Shown here: positions 8,238-16,266 of the stretch, one piece after another
Layout: each line of letters starts with the position of its first letter
Numbering within the stretch: position 1 is the first letter of the stretch
Assembly: GCF_020026455.1 (NCBI RefSeq)
Contig: NZ_JAHHQJ010000014.1
Location: 1-64,000, forward strand
Direction of reading: 5' to 3'
Source: Alistipes sp.
GTDB lineage: Bacteria > Bacteroidota > Bacteroidia > Bacteroidales > Rikenellaceae
DNA length: 64,000 nucleotides
Made by a program: the position numbers and the translations under genes
The notes under the pieces: model-generated
The model's input: the letters and a program-made list of their open reading frames with translations, nothing else
The model's database searches: none
What the model was told of the DNA's origin: nothing

Positions 8238-10058
8238 ATGATGAAACTGCGCCGATTCCTGTTCCTGCTCTGGGCGGTGCTGCCGGTGGCGGGCTCCCTG
8301 TGCGCCCAGCCGGTCGACTCGCTCTACGACAAGGCTGAATACCGCATCGCCATGCGCGACAGCGTTCACCTGCACACCACGGTCTTCACCCCCAAGGCTC
8401 CCGGCAAGGCCCCGATAATCATTTTCCGGACGCCTTACGGTACGGGTCCTTACGGCGAGGGTCGGTTTCCCGACAACTTCGGGGCGGGTTACATGCGCAG
8501 CTACGTCGACCGCGGCTACATCATCGTCCGGCAGGATGTCCGGGGTCGCTACATGAGCGAGGGTGCGTTCATGCACGTGCGCCCGGCGGGCTTCGGCAGC
8601 GTGGACGAGACGACGGACAGCTACGACACGGTGGACTGGCTGGTGGAGAATATCCCCGGCAACAACGGCCGTGTGGGTTTCGCGGGATGCTCCTACCCGG
8701 GCTTCTACGCCCTGATGGGCGGTCTGAGCGGACATCCGGCCGTGAAGGCCATATCGCCGCAGGCCCCCGTTACGGACTGGTATATGGGCGACGATCTCCA
8801 CCACAACGGCGTGCTGATGCTGAGCGACGCCGTGCGGTTTCTCAATTCGATGAATGCTCCTGCCGGACATACCCCCACGGAGACCATGCCGCGGCGCCCG
8901 CTGACGGTGACCCCCGACGAGCGCACATTCTTCCTGGCGGAGCACCCTGCGCGGGCCGATCTGACGCAACTGCTGGCGCCCAATCCCTTTTGGGAGGAGT
9001 TGGCCGCTCACGCCGACTACGATGAGTGGTGGCGCATGCGCGATACGCGCCGGGTCTGCTACAACATCCGTCCCGCGATGCTGATCGTGGGTGGCACGTT
9101 CGATGCCGAGGACTGCTACGGAGCCTGGAACCTCTACAAATCGGTCCTGCGGCAGAGTGCCCGGACCCCGCTCCACCTGGTCGTCGGGCCGTGGGCCCAC
9201 GGGGCGTGGCGCGGCGAGGGGCGCCGGCTGGGCGACTTCGATTTCGGGGCGGAGGCCTCCGGCGCCTACTATATGGAGCACTTCGAGGCCCCCTTTTTCG
9301 ACTGCTACCTCTGGGCGCGCGACACCGTCGACCGCTTGCCGCCCGTGGCAGTTTTCACCTCGGGCGACGGCCGCTGGCACACGTTCGACCGCTGGACGCC
9401 CCCGCAGGTCCGCAGGCTGACCCTCTACCTGACCGAAGGCGGGCGCCTCGACACGCAGCGGCCCGAGGCCAAATCCTCGTCGACGAGCTATACCTCCGAT
9501 CCGTCCGACCCCGTGCCGTATACCGAACACTCCGCTGCACGGCGTCTCCGGGAGTATATGATCGCCGACCAGCGCTTCCTCGGGGGGCGCGGGGACGTGC
9601 TGACGTTCGTGACCGAGCCGCTGACCGAGGATGTGACGCTTGCCGGACCGGTCGAGGCGACTCTGGAGGTGGCCCTTTCGACCACCGATGCCGATTTCGT
9701 CGTGAAGCTGATCGATGTTTTCCCCGACGGGGACGGGGGCGAACATGCGGGAATGCAGATGCTCGTCCGCGGCGATGTCGTGCGCGGCCGCTACCGCGAC
9801 GGTTTCGCCCACCCGAAAGCCTTCGTTCCGGGCAGTCCCGAGAGGGTGCCTTTCCGCACGACCGACATCGCGCACACCTTCCGCGCCGGACACCGGATCA
9901 TGGTGCAGGTGCAGAGTTCGTGGTTCCCGCTCCTGGAGCGCAACCCCCAGCAGTTCGTCGACCTGTGGCATTGTGCGGCGTCGGACTTCGTGCCCTGCCG
10001 GGTGACTCTTTTCCACCAGCGCGACCGCGCTTCGTTACTTACCGTCTACCGACTCTGA
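8238..10058 (+). CDS. Secreted CocE/NonD family hydrolase (X-Pro dipeptidyl-peptidase-like)
   Basis: This protein is about 606 aa with a signal peptide ending near LCAQ. The alpha/beta-hydrolase core carries IIFRTPYGTG, VRQDVRGRYMSEG and the nucleophile elbow GFAGCSYPG (Ser about 152). Later come GGTFDAEDCYG, the likely acid Asp, and VVGPWAHGAW, the catalytic His. A C-terminal jelly-roll domain (about 380-606) with the DADFVVKLIDVFPDG block is typical of the CocE/NonD family (acyl esterases, glutaryl-7-ACA acylases, X-prolyl peptidases). Exact substrate is unknown. Two adjacent ATGs (8238, 8241) could each start it; the longer in-frame extension to 8151 would precede the signal peptide and is rejected. 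The nitrilase gene follows after five bases. Confidence 0.88.
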   Translation: MMKLRRFLFLLWAVLPVAGSLCAQPVDSLYDKAEYRIAMRDSVHLHTTVFTPKAPGKAPIIIFRTPYGTGPYGEGRFPDNFGAGYMRSYVDRGYIIVRQDVRGRYMSEGAFMHVRPAGFGSVDETTDSYDTVDWLVENIPGNNGRVGFAGCSYPGFYALMGGLSGHPAVKAISPQAPVTDWYMGDDLHHNGVLMLSDAVRFLNSMNAPAGHTPTETMPRRPLTVTPDERTFFLAEHPARADLTQLLAPNPFWEELAAHADYDEWWRMRDTRRVCYNIRPAMLIVGGTFDAEDCYGAWNLYKSVLRQSARTPLHLVVGPWAHGAWRGEGRRLGDFDFGAEASGAYYMEHFEAPFFDCYLWARDTVDRLPPVAVFTSGDGRWHTFDRWTPPQVRRLTLYLTEGGRLDTQRPEAKSSSTSYTSDPSDPVPYTEHSAARRLREYMIADQRFLGGRGDVLTFVTEPLTEDVTLAGPVEATLEVALSTTDADFVVKLIDVFPDGDGGEHAGMQMLVRGDVVRGRYRDGFAHPKAFVPGSPERVPFRTTDIAHTFRAGHRIMVQVQSSWFPLLERNPQQFVDLWHCAASDFVPCRVTLFHQRDRASLLTVYRL

Positions 10059-10063
10059 TTTTC

Positions 10064-10825
10064 ATGAAACTCCGCATCGCCCTCTGCCAGTGCGACATCG
10101 CCTGGGAACAACCCGCGCGGAACCTCGCGCGGCTCGAACCGCTGGTCACTGCGGCCGCTGCGGATCTTGTGGTGCTGCCCGAAATGTTCGCCACGGGCTT
10201 CACGACCGATCCCGCCGGAGTGGCCGATCGGACCGACGGGGCTGTCGTCACGACCCTGCGGCGCTGGGCCTCCCGATACGGCAAGGCGGTCGCGGGCAGC
10301 GTTGCCGTTGCCGAAAACGGACGTTTCTACAACCGCATGTATTTCGTGAAACCTTCGGGCGAATCTGCCGGCTATGATAAGCGCCACCTGTTCGCACCCG
10401 GCGGCGAGACGCGCCACTACACGCCCGGCCGGAGCCGCCTGCGGATCGAATACGGCGGTCTTCGGTTTCTGCTGCTTGTCTGCTACGACCTGCGTTTTCC
10501 GGTCTGGAGCCGCTGCCGGGGCGACTACGACGCCATCCTGTGCTGCGCCTCGTGGCCTGCGCCTCGGCGGGAGGCGTGGCGGACGCTGCTGCGTGCCCGT
10601 GCCATCGAGAACCAGTGCTACGTCGCGGAGGTGAACCGCGTGGGCGAGGACCCCTCGTCGCGTTATGCCGGGGATTCGGCCCTGGTCGACTTCATGGGCC
10701 GCACGATGGCCGAAGCCGGCAGCGGGGAAGAGCTGCTGACGGAGACCTTCGACTCCGATGCGCTGGCGGCGTTCCGCGAAAAATTCCCCGTGTGGCGGGA
10801 TGCCGACGATTTCACCCTGAAATAG
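10064..10825 (+). CDS. Omega-amidase-type nitrilase family protein
   Basis: This 253-aa cytosolic enzyme of the nitrilase superfamily has its catalytic triad visible: Glu40 in LVVLPEMFATGF, Lys106 in GYDKRHLF, and Cys140 in LLVCYDLRFPVW. The sequence is closest to the YafV/NIT2 branch, which deamidates alpha-ketoglutaramate and similar alpha-keto acid amides, likely as metabolite repair after glutamine transamination. The start at 10064 gives the conserved MKLRIALCQ opening. The longer frame reading from 9026 lies inside the preceding gene and is not the start. It is probably co-transcribed with the CocE-like gene. Confidence 0.9.
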   Translation: MKLRIALCQCDIAWEQPARNLARLEPLVTAAAADLVVLPEMFATGFTTDPAGVADRTDGAVVTTLRRWASRYGKAVAGSVAVAENGRFYNRMYFVKPSGESAGYDKRHLFAPGGETRHYTPGRSRLRIEYGGLRFLLLVCYDLRFPVWSRCRGDYDAILCCASWPAPRREAWRTLLRARAIENQCYVAEVNRVGEDPSSRYAGDSALVDFMGRTMAEAGSGEELLTETFDSDALAAFREKFPVWRDADDFTLK

Positions 10826-10933
10826 AGCCTGCCGAAGCCTCCGTGCCGATCGCCCCGGCCTGCCGACCCTTCCCCTTGGGGCGAAAGCCCGACCGCAACA
10901 ACGGCGGCGAAGAGAATGTATCGAAAAAAAACG

Positions 10934-10941
10934 TATCTTTG
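10934..10941 (+). promoter_or_regulatory. -7 element upstream of uvrA
   Basis: TATCTTTG fits the TAnnTTTG consensus, 59 bases before the uvrA ATG. A matching upstream TTTG is not evident. Confidence 0.6.
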
Positions 10942-11000
10942 CACGATGCTGATTTGCGATCCAATAAACCGGACGTTCCGCACGTTCATATACCATTGAA

Positions 11001-13817
11001 ATGGAAGATACGATCAAAATACTGGGCGCCCGGGTTCACAACCTCAAGAACGTGGACCTCGAAATTCCGCGCCGCAAACTGGTAGTCGTCACCGGCCTGT
11101 CGGGGTCGGGCAAATCGTCGCTAGCCTTCGACACGATCTATGCCGAGGGGCAGCGCCGCTACATGGAGACGCTGTCGACCTATGCACGGCAGTTCGTGGG
11201 GACGATGGAGCGTCCCGATGTGGACAAGATCACGGGATTGAGCCCCGTAGTGGCCATCGAGCAGAAGACGACCAACAAGAACCCCCGCTCGACGGTGGGC
11301 ACCGTGACCGAGATCAACGACTTCCTGCGCCTGCTCTATGCGCGGGCGTCGCGGGCCTATTCGCCCGTGACGGGCGAAGAGATGGTCCACTATACCGACG
11401 ACCAGATCACCGAACTGATCCTCTCGGGCTTCTCCGGGCGCAGGATTGCCCTGATGGCCCCCATCGTCAAGGGCCGCAAGGGCCACTACCGCGAGCTGTT
11501 CGAGTCGCTGGCCAAGAAGGGCTACATCTACGCACGCATCGACGGCGAGATCCGCGAAATATCCTCCGGCATGCGCCTCGACCGCTACAAGGTCCACACC
11601 GTCGATCTGGTGGTCGACCGCCTCGCGGTCAGCGAGGAGTCCCGCGATCGGCTGGCGACCTCCCTGAAGGAGTCGATGCGCCAGGGCAAGGGCACGATGG
11701 CCGTCTACGACTACGGAACCGAGCAGCTGCGTTTCTACTCGCGCCACCTGATGTGCCCCTCGACGGGCGTGGCCTTCGAAGACCCTGCACCGCATACCTT
11801 CTCGTTCAACTCGCCGAAGGGCGCCTGCCCGCATTGCAACGGACTGGGCGAGGAGGCGGTCTTCGATGTGGCTAAGATCATTCCCGATGCGGGTCTTTCG
11901 CTGCGCGAAGGGGCCGTCGGGCCTCTGGGCAAGTACCGCAACAACATGCTTTTCGCCATTCTGGAGATGCTGGGGCGCCGTTACGATTTCACGCTCGACG
12001 ACCCTGTCGAAAGTTTCTCCGAGGAGGCGCTGAATGCCGTGCTGTACGGCGATTCCGAGCCGCTGACGGTCGACCTGCGGGAGTTCTCGTCCTCGGGCGG
12101 CCGCCAGTTCCTCTCGTGGGAGGGCGTGGCCGAATATATCGGCCGCACCGAGGACGACGATTCGAAACACGGGCAGAAGTGGCGTGACCAGTTCCTTGTC
12201 TACCGCAAATGTTCGGTCTGCGGCGGTTCGCGCCTGCGGAAGGAGTCGTTGCAGTTCCGCGTCGCCGGCAAGAACATCGCCGAGGTGTCGGCCATGTCTA
12301 TTTCCGAATTCTCGGAGTGGGTCCCCACCCTCGAAAAGCAACTGTCGGATAAGGAGTGGAAGATTGCCCGGGAGATCGTCAAGGAGATCCGCGAACGCCT
12401 TCGGTTCCTGATGGATGTGGGCTTGGGCTACCTCTCGCTGACGCGTTCGTCGCGGTCGCTGTCGGGCGGCGAGAGCCAGCGCATCCGCCTCGCCACGCAG
12501 ATCGGCTCGAAGCTCGTGAATGTGCTCTATATCCTCGACGAGCCGTCGATCGGCCTTCACCAGCGCGATAACCTGCGGCTGATCCACAGCCTCGAAGAGC
12601 TGCGCGACGCGGGCAACTCGGTGATCGTCGTCGAGCACGACGAGGACATGATGCGTGCGGCCGACTTCATCGTCGACGTCGGCCCCCGCGCCGGACGCAA
12701 GGGCGGCAACATCGTGGCTGCCGGGACGTTCGACGACATCCTCCGCTCCGACACCATCACCGCCGATTACCTCACGGGGCGGCGGCGGATCGAGATTCCC
12801 GAAACCTTGCGCCCGGGAACGGGCGAGAGCATCGTGATCCGCGGAGCGCGGGGCAACAACCTCAAGCATGTCACGGCCGAATTTCCGCTGGGCAAATTCA
12901 TCTGCGTGACGGGAGTCAGCGGCTCGGGCAAGTCGACGCTCATCAACGAGACCCTGCGTCCGATCCTCTCCCGGGAGCTTTACCGCTCCTTCGACCAGCC
13001 GCTGGAGTACGACGCGGCGGAGGGTATCGGGCACATCGACAAACTGGTCGTCGTCGACCAGTCGCCCATCGGGCGCACTCCGCGGTCGAATCCCGCGACC
13101 TATTCGAACGTCTTTTCCGACATCCGCAAGCTGTTCGAGATGACGCCCGACGCCCAGATCCGCGGCTTCAAGGCCGGGCGTTTCTCGTTCAACGTCAAGG
13201 GCGGCCGGTGCGAGGAGTGCCGCGGCGCGGGCGTGCAGACCATCGAGATGAACTTTCTGCCCGACGTCTACGTGCGTTGCAAGGCGTGCGGCGGGCACCG
13301 CTACAACCGCGAGACGCTCGAAGTGAAGTACAAGGGCAAAAATATCGACGACGTACTGAACATGACGGTCAACATGGCCGTGGAGTTCTTCGAGAACATA
13401 CCTAACATCTACCAGAAGCTCCGTGCCATCCAGGAGGTGGGCCTGGGTTACCTCACGCTCGGCCAGCCCTGCACGACGCTGTCGGGCGGCGAGAGCCAGC
13501 GCATCAAGCTCTCGACCGAGCTTTCGAAACGCGACACGGGCCGCACGCTCTACATCCTCGACGAACCCACGACGGGCCTCCATTTCGAGGATATCCGTCT
13601 GCTGCTGGAGGTGTTGAACAAGCTCGTCGACCGCGGCAATACGGTCATCGTCATCGAACACAACCTCGACGTCATCAAGGTCGCCGACCACATTATAGAT
13701 ATAGGTCCCGAGGGTGGGGCGGCCGGCGGTGAGATCGTCGTTGCGGGCACACCGCACGAGGTGGCGCAGTGCGAGGGCAGCTATACGGGTCAGTTCCTCA
13801 AAAAGATCGGCTTGTAA
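11001..13817 (+). CDS. uvrA: Excinuclease ABC subunit A
   Basis: This 938-aa protein is the damage-recognition ATPase of nucleotide excision repair and acts with UvrB and UvrC. It has two ABC modules: Walker A GLSGSGKSS near residue 33 with the signature LSGGESQRIRLA, and a second Walker A GVSGSGKST near 640 with LSGGESQRIKLS. Zinc-binding cysteine pairs are present (CPHCNGLG, CSVCGG, CEECRGAG, CKACGG), as is the conserved GQRRYMETLSTYARQF. Length is normal for the family and it looks intact. It is a single gene with its own promoter element. Confidence 0.98.
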   Translation: MEDTIKILGARVHNLKNVDLEIPRRKLVVVTGLSGSGKSSLAFDTIYAEGQRRYMETLSTYARQFVGTMERPDVDKITGLSPVVAIEQKTTNKNPRSTVGTVTEINDFLRLLYARASRAYSPVTGEEMVHYTDDQITELILSGFSGRRIALMAPIVKGRKGHYRELFESLAKKGYIYARIDGEIREISSGMRLDRYKVHTVDLVVDRLAVSEESRDRLATSLKESMRQGKGTMAVYDYGTEQLRFYSRHLMCPSTGVAFEDPAPHTFSFNSPKGACPHCNGLGEEAVFDVAKIIPDAGLSLREGAVGPLGKYRNNMLFAILEMLGRRYDFTLDDPVESFSEEALNAVLYGDSEPLTVDLREFSSSGGRQFLSWEGVAEYIGRTEDDDSKHGQKWRDQFLVYRKCSVCGGSRLRKESLQFRVAGKNIAEVSAMSISEFSEWVPTLEKQLSDKEWKIAREIVKEIRERLRFLMDVGLGYLSLTRSSRSLSGGESQRIRLATQIGSKLVNVLYILDEPSIGLHQRDNLRLIHSLEELRDAGNSVIVVEHDEDMMRAADFIVDVGPRAGRKGGNIVAAGTFDDILRSDTITADYLTGRRRIEIPETLRPGTGESIVIRGARGNNLKHVTAEFPLGKFICVTGVSGSGKSTLINETLRPILSRELYRSFDQPLEYDAAEGIGHIDKLVVVDQSPIGRTPRSNPATYSNVFSDIRKLFEMTPDAQIRGFKAGRFSFNVKGGRCEECRGAGVQTIEMNFLPDVYVRCKACGGHRYNRETLEVKYKGKNIDDVLNMTVNMAVEFFENIPNIYQKLRAIQEVGLGYLTLGQPCTTLSGGESQRIKLSTELSKRDTGRTLYILDEPTTGLHFEDIRLLLEVLNKLVDRGNTVIVIEHNLDVIKVADHIIDIGPEGGAAGGEIVVAGTPHEVAQCEGSYTGQFLKKIGL

Positions 13818-14254
13818 ATTGCTCGGTTCGAAAACATTTACAGAGCGAACGAAAGGCGGGACGCAGATTTATGGCCCGGAGTCAAACGGATTTCAAGCAA
13901 CGATTACGGTAAGGGGCGGGAATCCGACCGTTCAAATTTACGTTTGCAGGGGAAAAAGAACCGTTTGCAGTTAAACGAACTGCTTCTGGCGATGGAAGTG
14001 CTTCGGCATCCCATACGATCGATTTCTGAGCTGTCACAGATGAAATCCGTCCATTTTGCCGCGGGAGTATGGTAAATCCATGCTCTCGTGGTGTTAAGTC
14101 CCCCTCCGGGGAGGGGATTTAGGGGAGGGGCGGACCTGCAAACACGGCCAAAGGCCGTGAAGAACGGCCTTCGACAGCACGAGACACCCTCCCTCGACAT
14201 TCAGAGTGTTCGGCACACATTTTGCTTTCATAGCCGTAACAAACCTTATGTGCC
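13818..14254. other. Gap without a supported gene
   Basis: The uvrA frame stays open for about 85 codons past its TAA, to near 14073, but no start or family is evident. From about 14096 the sequence has a G/C-rich mirrored block (CCCCTCCGGGGAGGGG at 14101 onward), then a hairpin-prone run around GGCCAAAGGCC. Nothing else can be named. Confidence 0.5.
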
Positions 14255-14797
14255 ATGAAAAAAACAGTCATTATCGTTGTGGGGCTGCTGCTCTGTGCGG
14301 CTGCCGTAACCGTGATCGGACAGAAAAAAGTGCTGTCGCCCAAGGAAGAACGCCGCGAGATCCGCGAGAAACGCCGTGCGGAACGTATCGCCAACTACGA
14401 GAAATTCATGGATTCGCTCGTCTTGTCGCGCAACTTCCAGTTCAATCCGTCGACCTTCCAGCGCCAGCCTGCGGGTCCGATGCGGCAGATCATGAATCCC
14501 GCGTTCAACGTCGGCCTGTGGGACGGGACGGCGGACATCACGCTTCCCTATATCAAGGGTTATGTGCCGCCTTACTATGTGACGATCATCAACTACACGG
14601 TTTCCGATTTGCAGGGCTATATCACCGAGCAGACGCACGAAGGCTGGATGGTGACCTTCTCGACCTCGCTGTTTTCGGCCTCGACCTATACCTTCACCTT
14701 CGAAATCTTCTCCCGCACGGGCGGGGCTACGCTGACGATCACCAATCCGTGGTATAATCCCGTGCAGTATACGGGTTCCATTTCGCAGCTCTATTGA
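14255..14797 (+). CDS. DUF4251 family periplasmic/secreted protein
   Basis: This 180-aa protein has a signal peptide (MKKTVIIVVGLLLCAAAVTVIG), then a highly charged helix (KEERREIREKRRAERI) and a beta-rich C-terminal domain ending in TLTITNPWYNPVQYTGSI. The conserved line 'F.P.....GP...' followed by hydrophobic YVTIINYTVSD and ending in 'Y.G.I' is the DUF4251 pattern of Bacteroidota. Function is unknown. The next plus-strand gene encodes a second DUF4251 protein, so the pair likely arose by tandem duplication. Confidence 0.85.
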   Translation: MKKTVIIVVGLLLCAAAVTVIGQKKVLSPKEERREIREKRRAERIANYEKFMDSLVLSRNFQFNPSTFQRQPAGPMRQIMNPAFNVGLWDGTADITLPYIKGYVPPYYVTIINYTVSDLQGYITEQTHEGWMVTFSTSLFSASTYTFTFEIFSRTGGATLTITNPWYNPVQYTGSISQLY

Positions 14798-14814
14798 CGT
14801 AACTCCATTTTGCC

Positions 14815-14935
14815 GGCCCCATCCCGGACGGCCACACCTGCCGTGCCTGCCGTGCCTGCCGTGCCTGCCGTGCCCGCTGCATCCGCCGTGCCTGCTGCAC
14901 CTGCCGTGTCTGCCGTGCTGTCCGTTTGCCGCTCC
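14815..14935 (+). repeat. Short tandem repeat, 9-base CCTGCCGTG units
   Basis: Several head-to-tail copies of CCTGCCGTG and near variants (CCCGCTGCA, TCCGCCGTG, CCTGCTGCA) fill the gap between the two DUF4251 genes. It has no start, ribosome site or family hallmark and is treated as intergenic repeat. Confidence 0.7.
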
Positions 14936-14950
14936 GGCGAAGTTTTCAAA

Positions 14951-14974
14951 CCCCCGCTTCGGCGGGGGCTTTTG
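14951..14974 (+). terminator. Terminator between DUF4251 genes
   Basis: CCCCCGC-TTCG-GCGGGGG is a 7-bp stem closed by a stable TTCG tetraloop and followed by CTTTTG. It likely ends the first DUF4251 transcript. Confidence 0.8.
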
Positions 14975-14999
14975 TCCCGTTCAATCCGATATCCGACCT

Positions 15000-15650
15000 A
15001 TGAAACGTTTTGCCCTTGTCACTTGCGGCGCACTCTCTTTCATTGCCTGTGCCGCCGTCGCGCAATCTCCGCAGTATACGCTCGAAACCTCGGCCGTGGA
15101 CAGTGTGCCGCAGACGACGATCGTCCCCGTGCAGCAGGCTCCGGTGCAGGTTGTGGAGCATACGACCGTCTACGAAGAACCCGTGTCGGGGATGGACCGC
15201 GCCCGGCGCAGGGCCTATAAGGCCCGGGTCTACGCCGCGAGGATCGACTCGCTGGTGCAGTCGCGCGACTACATGTTCTTCCCCAACTCGATGCAGCAGC
15301 TGCCCGGCGGGATGATCCGTTCGATCTATGCCGATTACTTCTTTTTCGGGGTGTTTGTCGACCATGTCGAGGTGCACCTGCCCACCGAGCGGGGCATCAC
15401 CCAGTATGTCGAGATGCTGAATTTCGATTCGATGACGGTCCGTGACTATCGGGCCTCCCGCGTGCAGTGGGGGTGGTCGGTCTCCTTCGATATTTCGGAC
15501 GGCAATGCCCTCTACCACGCCGATTTCGCCGCCTCTACGGCCACGGGCGAAACGGTGCTGACGCTTCTGACGCCCGACGTCACGATGCGTTATGTCGGCT
15601 GGCTGTGGAACAAGCGGGTGAACGACCCGCGGTATCGCAGGATGGATTGA
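15000..15650 (+). CDS. DUF4251 family secreted protein
   Basis: This 216-aa protein has a signal peptide (MKRFALVTCGALSFIACAAVAQ). A low-complexity linker with repeated VPQ/VPVQQ is followed by a basic helix (RARRRAYKARVYAARIDSL) and the DUF4251 beta domain with YMFFPNSMQQLPGGMIRSIYADYF and a final VTMRYVGWL. The C-terminal domain aligns by pattern with the preceding paralogue at 14255-14797. Role is unknown; both are probably exported. The gene starts 25 bases after the terminator hairpin. Confidence 0.85.
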   Translation: MKRFALVTCGALSFIACAAVAQSPQYTLETSAVDSVPQTTIVPVQQAPVQVVEHTTVYEEPVSGMDRARRRAYKARVYAARIDSLVQSRDYMFFPNSMQQLPGGMIRSIYADYFFFGVFVDHVEVHLPTERGITQYVEMLNFDSMTVRDYRASRVQWGWSVSFDISDGNALYHADFAASTATGETVLTLLTPDVTMRYVGWLWNKRVNDPRYRRMD

Positions 15651-15707
15651 CCCTGTGCGGATGCCGTCGTGCTCCCGCAGACCCGGTTTGGAGGTCCGGC
15701 CCCGGGA

Positions 15708-16199
15708 CTATTTTCCGTCCGCAGGCCGGAAGATCAACGCCACGGCAGAGACAGAGATGCCCTCCTCGCGCCCTTCGAAACCCAGATGCTCCGTGGTTGT
15801 GGCCTTGACCGAGACCCTGTCGACGGCTATGCCCATCGCACCGGCCATCGCCGTGCGCATGGCGTCGATGTGCGGCCGCAGTTTGGGTTGCTGGGCGCGG
15901 ATCGTGCAGTCCACGTTTCCGATTTCGTAGCCCTTTTCGCGCAGCAGTTCCGCCACGCGGCGCAGCAGGATCTTCGAGTCGATGCCGGCGAAATCGGCCG
16001 ACGTGTCGGGGAAGTGCAGCCCGATGTCGCCCAGTGCCGCGGCACCCAGCAGGGCGTCGCACAGGGCGTGGATCGCCACGTCTCCGTCCGAGTGGGCGAC
16101 ACTCCCTTTTCTGTGGGCGATCTCCACGCCTCCCAGAACCAGCGGCAGGCCGTCGGCCAGGGCGTGTACGTCGTATCCGTGTCCTATTCTGAAATCCAT
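15708..16199 (-). CDS. ispF: 2-C-methyl-D-erythritol 2,4-cyclodiphosphate synthase
   Basis: This 163-aa enzyme cyclises CDP-ME-2-phosphate to MEcPP in the non-mevalonate isoprenoid pathway. The family hallmark opening RIGHGYDVHAL holds the Asp and His metal ligands, with GVEIAHRKGSVAHSDGDVAIHALCDALLGA supplying the third His (both split here from a longer run). The tail VSVKATTTEHLGFEGREEGI is also conserved. Length is normal. The start at 16199 is fixed by MDFRIGHGYD and by the promoter, which lies just upstream; the longer minus-strand frame is therefore not coding beyond it. It is divergent from pepD. Confidence 0.96.
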   Translation of the reverse strand: MDFRIGHGYDVHALADGLPLVLGGVEIAHRKGSVAHSDGDVAIHALCDALLGAAALGDIGLHFPDTSADFAGIDSKILLRRVAELLREKGYEIGNVDCTIRAQQPKLRPHIDAMRTAMAGAMGIAVDRVSVKATTTEHLGFEGREEGISVSAVALIFRPADGK

Positions 16200-16217
16200 T
16201 TGTTTCCCTGTTTTATT

Positions 16218-16249
16218 ATTGCCAAAGTTACGGATTTTTCCTAACTTTG
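16218..16249 (+). promoter_or_regulatory. pepD promoter
   Basis: ATTG (16218-16221) and TAACTTTG (16242-16249) are 20 bases apart. The pepD ATG follows 17 bases after the -7 element, so the leader is very short. The core elements interlock with those of the divergent ispF promoter. Confidence 0.7.
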
Positions 16250-16253
16250 CAAA
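16223..16253 (-). promoter_or_regulatory. ispF promoter
   Basis: On the minus strand TTTG (16250-16253) and TAACTTTG (16223-16230) are 19 bases apart, an exact consensus match. It lies 23 bases before the ispF start and overlaps the pepD promoter. Confidence 0.8.
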
Positions 16254-16266
16254 AAAGCAAAAATTT

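Noticed and set aside
8106..10016. Antisense frame opposite the CocE-like gene
   Set aside because: The plus-strand protein has a catalytic triad and signal peptide. The antisense product is low-complexity.
11121..13757. Antisense frame opposite uvrA
   Set aside because: UvrA is unmistakable on the plus strand and the antisense translation has no domain.
13818..14073. Read-through extension of uvrA
   Set aside because: The frame stays open after TAA but the protein is complete at 938 aa and the extension has no recognisable domain.
14815..14935. Possible CRISPR array
   Set aside because: Units are 9 bases without spacers. No cas genes are nearby, and none of the other repeat blocks has spacer structure either.
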